Notes under the pieces: generated by a model
What the model saw: only the letters and a program-made list of their open reading frames with translations
What the model was told of the DNA's origin: nothing
Databases searched by the model: none
Source of the DNA: Chromatiaceae bacterium
GTDB lineage: Bacteria; Pseudomonadota; Gammaproteobacteria; Chromatiales; Chromatiaceae
Reading direction: 5' to 3'
Length of the DNA stretch: 64,000 nt
Assembly (NCBI GenBank): GCA_024235175.1
Contig: JACKMX010000008.1
Coordinates: forward strand, 1 to 64,000
Shown here: positions 44,228 to 51,058 of the stretch, one piece after another
Numbering within the stretch: position 1 is the stretch's first letter
Layout of the letters: each line of letters opens with the position of its first letter
Translations under genes and position numbers: made by a program

Positions 44228-45234
44228 CGCCGGCTTCTGACTATCAAAAAGAGGAAAAACGGGGCGCCGACCAGCGAGGTGAGCACACCTACTTTGATTT
44301 CAGTGCCAGCCGGAAACAGGCGCACCCCAATATCGGCGCAGAGCAGCAGTATTGCGCCTCCAAGGGCGCTGGCCAGCAGCAACCTTCCGGGTTGAAAGCC
44401 GACCAGTGGCCGCAGCAGGTGCGGGGTCACCAGTCCGATGAAGCCTATAGCACCGGTGATCGATACCGCCGAACCCACCGCCAGCGCAACAGCAATGAAA
44501 ACGCGCCAGCGCAGACGGTCGAGATTCACGCCAAGGGTGTGGGCGGTCTCCTCTCCCAGCGTCAGAGCGTCCAGTGAATGCCCGGTGCCTGTCAGCAACG
44601 CCCATCCGAGCAGGGTTCCGGGAAGCATGATCCAGAAATCAGCCATACTGTGATTGGCGATGGAGCCCAGCATCCATAAGACGATCTCCCGCACCGCGTA
44701 GGGGCTGGGTGCCAGATTGATCAACAGGGAGATCAGCGCCAGCGCAATGGAGTTGACCGCGACGCCGGCGAGAATCAGGGTTGCCGTGCCAGCGGCTCTT
44801 CCCGCCAATGTGTAGACCAGCAGCGTGGCCAACAGGGAACCAACCATACCTCCGGCCGGCAATGCCAGCCAAAAACTTGTCGCAATACCCGAATAGAGCG
44901 TCAGCGAGGCACCGAGAGCGGCACCGCTGGCGCTTCCCACCAGACCAGGGCTGGCCAGCGGGTTTCTCAACACTCCCTGCATGGTGGCGCCGCAAACGCC
45001 CAAGGTTGCACCGGCAACCAGTGCAATAAGGGCGCGTGGCAGACGCACTTCGGTCAGAATCAACGCGATGATCGATTGCGTATCGCCGGCCGCGTCCATC
45101 ATCGCGGCAAGCACGGGAATCGGATTGGAGCCGACAAACAGGGAAAGTATGAACAGACAGGCTGTTACCACGGCCAACAGTGCAAGCAGACGGCTGTGAT
45201 GGTTCTGGTCATCGCTTTGGGAAGGGTGTATCAC
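44215..45234 (-). CDS. btuC: FecCD-family ABC transporter permease
   Basis: 339 residues, about ten membrane segments. Family hallmarks: VRLPRALIALVAGATLGVCGATMQGVLRNPLASPGLVG (residues about 45-83, start of the FecCD core), and SITGAIGFIGLVTPHLLRPLVGF near residue 270. It forms the channel of the importer with the btuD-like ATPase. Start overlaps the substrate-binding protein gene by 4 bases (ATGA), so the three genes are one transcript. Confidence 0.92.
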   Translation of the reverse strand: MIHPSQSDDQNHHSRLLALLAVVTACLFILSLFVGSNPIPVLAAMMDAAGDTQSIIALILTEVRLPRALIALVAGATLGVCGATMQGVLRNPLASPGLVGSASGAALGASLTLYSGIATSFWLALPAGGMVGSLLATLLVYTLAGRAAGTATLILAGVAVNSIALALISLLINLAPSPYAVREIVLWMLGSIANHSMADFWIMLPGTLLGWALLTGTGHSLDALTLGEETAHTLGVNLDRLRWRVFIAVALAVGSAVSITGAIGFIGLVTPHLLRPLVGFQPGRLLLASALGGAILLLCADIGVRLFPAGTEIKVGVLTSLVGAPFFLFLIVRSRRWQT

Positions 45235-46082
45235 TCGCTCTTTATACCGGTAGTATGTGGTGCTGCGTCCGGGCGCGCTTTTGCCAGGAGCTCGACTGCG
45301 TTAGCGATCATCGGGCCACCACAGATCCAATATTTGTACGGGACATTGATAATTGGTCTGCCCCGGGTGATCAGATTCAGTGCCGGATGGTGCATCTGAC
45401 GCTGGGCGAGCGAATCGGTCCCGGGCGCATAGGCCGAGGAGAAGAGTTGCTGCGGCTTTGCCAGCAGCAAGGTCTCCAGGTCTATTGCGCCATATCCCCG
45501 GATCCCATGTTCTGCGCTAAGGTTGCGCCAGCCTGCCAGCAGCAACGCTTCATGCTGCAGCGTCTCCAGGCCACTGGTGTAACCTCTCGGCTGATAGAAC
45601 AGCGCCGATGGGCGCGCTTGCGTTGAATTGGAGGCGACAATCTCCAGTCTGCGATCCATTTCAGCGACCAGTCTCTCACCCTTCTCCTCGGTGTGCAGCA
45701 GAGCGGCAGTGAAGCGTATGTTGCGCCGGATATCCTCCAAGGTTGAACTGAGCGGAAGTGTCTCCACCCTGTAGCCCAGGTGGCGCAGAATCCTTATCAC
45801 CGGATGCGGGGAGAACTCACTGGCGAGCACCAGATCCGGATTAAAACCCAGCAGCTGCTCGATCATAGCGTCATTTACCGGATAACGCGCGGCGCTTGCC
45901 GCCATAAATGAGCTGTTGGGCTCCAATGACAGGCGGCTTATTGAAGCGATCTGCTCAGGTTTTGCCAGCATCAGCAGCAGCTGATCACTGCACAGGTTGA
46001 TAGATACCACCCTGGAGGGAGGTGCGCCAGCCTGGGCAGAGAGGACAACCAGACAGCTGATTAACAGATAGAAGAATCTCAC
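45231..46082 (-). CDS. btuF: B12/iron-chelate periplasmic binding protein
   Basis: About 283 residues from GTG 46082, which gives a proper signal peptide (RFFYLLISCLVVLSAQA). Upstream in-frame starts out to 46433 overlap the divergent HDOD gene and add non-secretory sequence. The PeripBP_2 fold shows RVVSINLCSDQLLLML, NPDLVLASEFSP, LETLLLAKPQQLF and NVPYKYWICGGPMI. Its orthology with cobalamin-binding BtuF is inferred from the neighbouring CobC-like gene. No cobalamin riboswitch was seen upstream; the space is only about 170 bases before the HDOD gene. Confidence 0.85.
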   Translation of the reverse strand: MRFFYLLISCLVVLSAQAGAPPSRVVSINLCSDQLLLMLAKPEQIASISRLSLEPNSSFMAASAARYPVNDAMIEQLLGFNPDLVLASEFSPHPVIRILRHLGYRVETLPLSSTLEDIRRNIRFTAALLHTEEKGERLVAEMDRRLEIVASNSTQARPSALFYQPRGYTSGLETLQHEALLLAGWRNLSAEHGIRGYGAIDLETLLLAKPQQLFSSAYAPGTDSLAQRQMHHPALNLITRGRPIINVPYKYWICGGPMIANAVELLAKARPDAAPHTTGIKSE

Positions 46083-46250
46083 GGGTGCGCTACATTCGTA
46101 TGATAAAATCTTTGCATCTGATGGAAAGATCATTCTATCGGATCTTGAGGCGGGCGGCAGTAGCAGATACAGGGATAGATCTTCGATATGGTATAGATCC
46201 ATCCTGAGCAGACTTGGCCGGCAGGGAGATAGCGGGAGAGCAGGGGACGG

Positions 46251-47246
46251 ATGGAAGGGGAGAATAACCAGAGCGGCTCGATTATCTGCGCCTGTTGTGG
46301 CCGTGCAGACGCCATCGATGGTGCTTTGGTCGATTGGTTGAGAAAGGACTCTGAATTGGGGCTGGGGGTCTGCAGCTCCTGCCCCGAGTGGCTGGACGCC
46401 TGGGACCGAGGGTATCGCGATGTACGCCTTCACCCCGGCAGTGACGATGTGCGGAAAGCAGGTGATCGGCCAAGTCTGGAACTACTGATCCAGAACGCCA
46501 GCCTGCCGTCATTCTCCCATGTACTGCTGGAAATATACGATCTGCTCTCATCCGACACCGCAGGCGCAGAGCAGATTGCACAATTGCTGCAGACCGATGC
46601 CGCACTTTCGGCACGCACACTGAAACTTGCCAATTCTGCATATTACGCATCCTCCAGGGAGATCGGCACCGTGCTACAGGCGTTGACCCGTATCGGGCCG
46701 TTCGATCTATGGTGGCTGTTGTTCACTACCGAGGTGAAGAGTCTGTTTTACGGTATAGATCAGTCTCTGATGGATATGGAGAAGTTCTGGCGGCACAGTC
46801 TGTTGGTCGCCTGTGTCAGCCGTATCTTGGCTGAACACCACCGCTGCGGCGAGTCCAGGGAGCTTTTTGTTGCCGGTCTTGTGCACGATATTGGCAAGCT
46901 GCTTTTGCTGCAGCAGATTCCTATAGAGTATGGCGCACTGCTGGAGCGTTCCGCTCAAGGCGAGTCATTGATCGAGCTGGAGCAAACGGAATTGGGTTTC
47001 ACTCATGCTGATGCTGGAGGGGAGCTGTTGGAGCGTTGGAAGCTGCCGCCCAATCTGGTGCTGAGCGTGCGCATACACCACCAGGAGAGTGCGCCGCTCA
47101 CACCGCAGAATCTGGTTGCCGCAGCTGATTCTCTGGCACACCGAATGGATGGGATGGAGCGGGATGATGAGTTTGTTGACCCTGAGCAGTCCATTATCGA
47201 TGCAAGTGAGAGACTCTACCGGCGGCTGGTCGATCTGGTGCTGTGA
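46251..47246 (+). CDS. HDOD-domain protein with N-terminal cysteine cluster
   Basis: 331 residues. An N-terminal CxxC pair (CACCGR, residues 13-16) and a second (CSSCPEW, residues 41-44) suggest a small zinc ribbon. The HDOD domain (about 73-285) contains the LVHDIGKLLLLQ motif and the LPSFSHVLLEIYDLLSSD entry segment. HDOD proteins are HD-related signalling proteins in regulation of motility, biofilm or natural transformation; many lack hydrolase activity. The gene is divergent from btuF, with about 170 bases between the starts. Confidence 0.88.
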   Translation: MEGENNQSGSIICACCGRADAIDGALVDWLRKDSELGLGVCSSCPEWLDAWDRGYRDVRLHPGSDDVRKAGDRPSLELLIQNASLPSFSHVLLEIYDLLSSDTAGAEQIAQLLQTDAALSARTLKLANSAYYASSREIGTVLQALTRIGPFDLWWLLFTTEVKSLFYGIDQSLMDMEKFWRHSLLVACVSRILAEHHRCGESRELFVAGLVHDIGKLLLLQQIPIEYGALLERSAQGESLIELEQTELGFTHADAGGELLERWKLPPNLVLSVRIHHQESAPLTPQNLVAAADSLAHRMDGMERDDEFVDPEQSIIDASERLYRRLVDLVL

Positions 47247-47290
47247 TCTGTGTCCGGCGCGATGATGCCGAACAACATAGATCGAAATGA

Positions 47291-47474
47291 TTCATACCCT
47301 AAGAAGTGTGCGTCGGATCAATGCCAGCACAGTGCAGCAACAGACTATAAGGGCCGAGGGCCAAGGGATCAGGAATAAAACCATCGCAGCTCCTCTCGAT
47401 CCTCGGCCCCGGGCGCTCATTTGAAACTATTGATCTGTCCAAAAGGGTTCTCAATGGAGCGGATGAATAGCTAC
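47291..47474. repeat. Dispersed intergenic repeat, family 2, copy 2
   Basis: 184 bases beginning TTCATACCCTA and ending TAGCTAC, homologous over its length to 27779-27957. An internal inverted repeat, GGGCCGAG (about 47352) with CTCGGCCC (about 47401), could fold as a hairpin. Like the other copy it lies between convergent genes, here the HDOD gene and sprT. Confidence 0.7.
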
Positions 47475-47488
47475 CATAGATCATCGGT

Positions 47489-47995
47489 TCAATCAGGTTT
47501 CAATAACTTTCCGCAGTGGCGGCAGTAGTAACTCTCTCCCCGGGCAATGCGATTGCGGCGGATTGAAGTGAGCATATGCTCCCGGCAACCGCATCGGTAG
47601 CGGAAACGGGGCAGGCGGCGAATGACCGATTCATCGACCTGAAAATTGTGGCAGCGTTTGGGTTCGGCGCCAAAAAAAGAGATCACCATGCGCCACTCCG
47701 GGCCGTGAGGGGCGGTTCGATGGGGATGAAGCGCTGCGACGACAAGGTGGGCGACTTCATGTGGTACAGTCTGTTTGATGAACTCATCGCGGTATTGTTC
47801 CAGCAGCGCCCGGTTATAGCGGATAACGGGCTCACCTGGTGCGGTAAAACGCAGCATCCCCGCCGCTTTGCCACGCAGGTCGAAGCGAATATCGACCGGA
47901 TGCAGTATCACTCCAAAATGGGCGCCGGCCTGTCTCAGCAGCGCCAGGGTGAACTGCTTTGTCTGTTCTTCAAGATTCGGATCCCGGCCGCTCAC
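47489..47995 (-). CDS. sprT: SprT-family zinc metalloprotein
   Basis: 168 residues. The HExxH-type motif reads PHEVAHLV (residues about 78-85), followed by HGPEWR, and the C-terminus has a zinc ribbon RCGCREHM ... YYCRHCGKLL. This is the SprT domain also found in Spartan proteases; the bacterial SprT role is not settled. Full family length (about 165). The gene is separated by 48 bases from the 67-residue protein gene upstream. Confidence 0.93.
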   Translation of the reverse strand: MSGRDPNLEEQTKQFTLALLRQAGAHFGVILHPVDIRFDLRGKAAGMLRFTAPGEPVIRYNRALLEQYRDEFIKQTVPHEVAHLVVAALHPHRTAPHGPEWRMVISFFGAEPKRCHNFQVDESVIRRLPRFRYRCGCREHMLTSIRRNRIARGESYYCRHCGKLLKPD

Positions 47996-48043
47996 GGATT
48001 GTGTTTCTGTCTGCTGCGCATGCCATCTGGATAGTATGCCGGA

Positions 48044-48247
48044 CTATCTTCCGATATTGCTGAAGTCGGTGCCGGTACGTAAACCAAAAGCCTCGTTCAA
48101 CGCCAATTTCTCAATCATTTCGTCAACCGCCGGTTGCCCATGCGCTCTCTGTACCTCACCGAGGATCAGCCGCACCGAATGGCGGTTATAGCCACTGCCG
48201 AACTCGATCTGCTGGCGGATCAGTTGTTGTGCCCGTTCAAGCGTCAT
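48044..48247 (-). CDS. Small protein coupled to the deacetylase gene
   Basis: 67 residues, all helical (LERAQQLIRQQIEFGSGYNRHSVRLILGEVQRAHG). The ATG overlaps the stop of the histone-deacetylase-like gene by 4 bases (ATGA), a strong sign that it is a real, co-translated gene. No family recognised. Possible role as a partner or regulator of the hydrolase (inference from coupling). Confidence 0.8.
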   Translation of the reverse strand: MTLERAQQLIRQQIEFGSGYNRHSVRLILGEVQRAHGQPAVDEMIEKLALNEAFGLRTGTDFSNIGR

Positions 48248-49185
48248 TCACCCTCCGCTTCGATAATTCCCCTGACAATGGCAGTCCAGGCTTTGGCAAT
48301 ATTATCGCGATTGTAACCGCCGCCGCCGAGTGCCAGCATTCCTCTCGATCCGCAGCGTCGTGCGATCCCAAAGAGATCCCGCGCGGCATGATGGTGCGCC
48401 GCACTGGAAAGTGCGAGACTGGTTATTGGATCGCCCCTGAGACTGTCCGCACCGCACTGCAGGATGATGAACTCCGGCTCGCTTTTTTCAATAAAGGCGG
48501 CGACATCCGGCCAGAGTTTGAAAAACAGAGTGTCATTCGCACCTGGCGGGAGAGGGATATTCATTTTGCGCCCGGCGGCAGCTCCCTTGCCGGTCTCATA
48601 GACATGACCGGTCCCTGGATAGAGGAAATGGCCATCCTCATGCAGATCGGCGAAGATCAGATCGGGGTCAGACTCAAAAGCATAGAAAACACCGTCGCCG
48701 TGGTGCGCATCGATATCAACATAGGCAATGCGCTGCACGCCGTGGCGTTGACGCAGCGCTTCCACCGCTATGCCGCAGTCATTGAAAATGCAGAAACCGG
48801 CGGAACCGTTTCTACGGGCATGGTGCAGGCCGGCTATGGGTACAAAAGCCGCGGAATTCTCTCCATCAATCAATCTGGTTACCGCGTCGAGTACACTTCC
48901 GACAACTGTGAGGGCCGCTTTGTAAGCACCACTGAAAACCGGTGTATCCGGATCGAGCATGCCGAATCCCTGCTCGCACATCCGCTCGACACGTTGCACA
49001 TATTCCGGGGTGTGGAACAGCAGAACATCCTGACGCGTACCATCCACGGGAGAGAGCACGCTGCACTGCTGGTCAAAGCCCAGTCTCAGAAAGGCATTCC
49101 AGAAGGCGTAGAATCGATCCGGTCCGAAAGGGTGACCATCGCCAAACCCGTATCTGGCCAGTGCTTCTCCGGCATAAACCAGCAT
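48244..49185 (-). CDS. Histone deacetylase family hydrolase
   Basis: 313 residues of the arginase/deacetylase superfamily. Catalytic histidines H121-H122 (AGLHHARRNGSAGFCIFND), zinc ligands D159 and H161 (VDIDAHHGDG) and D247 (CGADSLRGDP), and the transition-state tyrosine in GGGGYN. Full length for bacterial HDAC-like enzymes such as AcuC or acetylpolyamine amidohydrolases. The substrate (acetyl-lysine protein, acetylpolyamine or other amide) cannot be told from sequence. It overlaps a 67-residue helical protein gene downstream. Confidence 0.93.
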   Translation of the reverse strand: MLVYAGEALARYGFGDGHPFGPDRFYAFWNAFLRLGFDQQCSVLSPVDGTRQDVLLFHTPEYVQRVERMCEQGFGMLDPDTPVFSGAYKAALTVVGSVLDAVTRLIDGENSAAFVPIAGLHHARRNGSAGFCIFNDCGIAVEALRQRHGVQRIAYVDIDAHHGDGVFYAFESDPDLIFADLHEDGHFLYPGTGHVYETGKGAAAGRKMNIPLPPGANDTLFFKLWPDVAAFIEKSEPEFIILQCGADSLRGDPITSLALSSAAHHHAARDLFGIARRCGSRGMLALGGGGYNRDNIAKAWTAIVRGIIEAEGE

Positions 49186-49486
49186 AGTGTTGCATCCATT
49201 AGGCTATGTACCCGCCACTCTATGATAAAACCGATCTGCTATCCAGAGTTGGAAGTGCGTCGATTGCGCCCGGACAGGCTCTGTTCGGAAAGCGACTCCC
49301 TTCTTGCGCAATAAATCCGAAGTTCCGCGCAGGCACGCATTTAAGTTCGCAGGGGATTATGCGACAGGTTCCAACGATAGATATCATTGCTCTATCGCGC
49401 CTTTGCATCGACCGGACGGCAGTTTCGTGCTAAAAAGCGGTTGTAGCAGTCCCGTAATAGAACTGCATGGTGAAGAGGTGAACACA
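49186..49486. other. Gap between the deacetylase gene and the CBS gene
   Basis: 301 bases. It contains repeat copy B of family 1 at 49284-49373. The CBS gene's GAAGAGGTG ribosome-binding site is at about 49472-49480. Divergent promoters for both genes must lie here, but no strong -35/-10 pair was found. Confidence 0.5.
49284..49373. repeat. Dispersed repeat, family 1, copy B (right half)
   Basis: The right end GGATTATGCGACAGGTTCCA (49354-49373) matches the right ends of copies at 40157 and 63676. Interior homology includes CGGAAAGCG..TCCCTT and GGCACGCATTT...GTTCGCAGGGG. No left inverted terminus was found. Confidence 0.65.
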
Positions 49487-49900
49487 ATGAATGCCGAAGT
49501 CAAGCGGGTCAGCGTGCGTGACGTAATGAAGACGGAATTCACGATGATCGATCGGCAGGCTACCATTCATGAAGCGCTGCTGAAAATCAAAAAATACAGG
49601 ACATCGGTCCTGGTTGTGGACCGTCGTGACGAAAATGACGAATTTGGAATATTGCTGGTTGGAGATATCGCCCGCCAGGTTTTAGCGAAGGACCGACCCA
49701 GTAAACGCGTCAATGTCTACGAGGTTATGGTCAAGCCGGCGGTTTGTGTCCATCCCAACATGGACATCCGTTACTGCTCGCGCTTGTTTGCCCGTTTCGG
49801 CCTGGTTCGGGCGCTGGTGGTGGAGAACAAGCAGGTGCTGGGAACTATCAGTCCGAATTCGCTTGTGCTGGATGGTATGTATGACCTGGAGGAAGAGTAG
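49487..49900 (+). CDS. CBS-domain pair protein
   Basis: 137 residues from ATG 49487; GTG 49478 overlaps the ribosome-binding site. Two CBS domains in tandem (about 7-65: VRDVMKTEFTMIDRQATIHEALLKIKKY with GILLVGDIARQVLAKD; and about 75-130: VYEVMVKPAVCVHPNMDIRYCSRLFARFGLVRALVV with GTISPNSLV). A single Bateman module that would bind an adenosyl ligand. Partner unknown. It overlaps the DUF2835 gene by 20 bases. Confidence 0.92.
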   Translation: MNAEVKRVSVRDVMKTEFTMIDRQATIHEALLKIKKYRTSVLVVDRRDENDEFGILLVGDIARQVLAKDRPSKRVNVYEVMVKPAVCVHPNMDIRYCSRLFARFGLVRALVVENKQVLGTISPNSLVLDGMYDLEEE

Positions 49901-50114
49901 TAGCATAAAATTCCGTATTGCGCTGTCCTCCGATGCGTTTCTTCACTACTATCGGGGCAGCGCCCGTTCGGTGATTGTGCGTGCCGAGGACGGTAGAAGG
50001 ATTCAGTTGCCCGCCGCCAATCTCCGGCCGTTTTTGCTCAACGACGGGATCAACGGCGAGTTCGAGCTGACCTTGGATGAGAACAACAAACTGCTCGATA
50101 TCCGCAGGATATAA
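49881..50114 (+). CDS. DUF2835 family protein
   Basis: 77 residues from the in-frame ATG 49881, inside the end of the CBS gene. The core KFRIALSSDAFLHYYRGSARSV and DGRRIQLPAANLRPFLLNDGI, then FELTLDENNKLLDIRRI, matches DUF2835, a short PilZ-unrelated protein of unknown role. GGAGG at 49888-49892 would suit a start a few bases later, where only non-canonical codons (ATA at 49904) exist, so the true start is uncertain. Confidence 0.85.
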   Translation: MTWRKSSSIKFRIALSSDAFLHYYRGSARSVIVRAEDGRRIQLPAANLRPFLLNDGINGEFELTLDENNKLLDIRRI

Positions 50115-50138
50115 TCAGGAATCCCCCTTCCCGCCTTA

Positions 50139-51047
50139 ATGTACCAGGCAGACGATATGCCGCAGCAGAGAAGTGTGCCTATCAATGACCACCTGCGTGG
50201 ACTGACTCTGGCGGTAGTCGGAATCCTGATTCTCTCCCCCGACAGCCTGCTGGTCCGGCTGATCGGGGCCGATCAATGGATCCTGCTGTTCTGGCGCGGG
50301 ATTATGACCTTCGCCACTTTGACCCTATATCTGCTTTTCACACATCGGCGTGAAACTCCGCAGCGATTTCGGGCATTCGGCCTTGCCGGCCTGGTAATCG
50401 CCGGCCTGTTTGCGCTGAACACAACCCTGTTCGTTGTCTCGATCAGGCATACAGCAGTTGCCAACACGCTTGTGCTGGTCAGCGTTGCTCCTCTGTTCGC
50501 AGCTATATTTTCCAGTCTTTTCCTGGGTGAGCATGCGCCGCCGCGCACCTGGATCGCGACGCTGGTCAGTATCTTCTCGATTGGCTACATTATGCGCGAG
50601 GGGCTCGGTTCGGCCAGCCTGATCGGTGATAGCGCCGCACTCCTGCTGGCACTGACCATGGCAGCCATTCTGACGCTGATGCGGGCGCGCCGCTCAAGCG
50701 ATGCGATACCCATCGTGGCAAGCAGCGGCCTGATACTCGCGGTTGCTGTATATCCAGTCACCGGACCGCTCTTCCTGAGCGGCAATGATTGGATCTATAT
50801 GAGCATTCTGGGACTCATCGTGATCCCCCTCTCGTTTGCCTTTACCCTTAGCGCGCCCAAATATCTGCCGGCGCCGGAGGTCGGTCTTGTCTTTCTGCTG
50901 GAAACGGTACTGGGACCGTTACTGGTATGGCTGGTCATCGGCGAGGAGCCACCGCCGGCCACCCTGGTCGGCGGTGCGGTGCTGGTTGCCACCCTGACCG
51001 TGCATGCGGCGATCAGCCTGAAGCACAGCTCGAAAGCGAACGGCTGA
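50139..51047 (+). CDS. EamA/DMT-family transporter
   Basis: 302 residues with about ten membrane segments in two homologous halves: GLTLAVVGILILSPDSLLVRLIGADQWILLFWRG in the first, and LPAPEVGLVFLLETVLGPLLVWLVIGEEPP in the second, where the EamA repeat is clear. A drug/metabolite exporter-like protein; substrate unknown. ATG 50139 or 50157 could be the start. Confidence 0.9.
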   Translation: MYQADDMPQQRSVPINDHLRGLTLAVVGILILSPDSLLVRLIGADQWILLFWRGIMTFATLTLYLLFTHRRETPQRFRAFGLAGLVIAGLFALNTTLFVVSIRHTAVANTLVLVSVAPLFAAIFSSLFLGEHAPPRTWIATLVSIFSIGYIMREGLGSASLIGDSAALLLALTMAAILTLMRARRSSDAIPIVASSGLILAVAVYPVTGPLFLSGNDWIYMSILGLIVIPLSFAFTLSAPKYLPAPEVGLVFLLETVLGPLLVWLVIGEEPPPATLVGGAVLVATLTVHAAISLKHSSKANG

Positions 51048-51058
51048 GAGATGAAAAT

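Noticed and set aside
46083..46250. Cobalamin riboswitch upstream of btuF
   Set aside because: No B12-box-like or conserved helix pattern could be recognised and the space is short.
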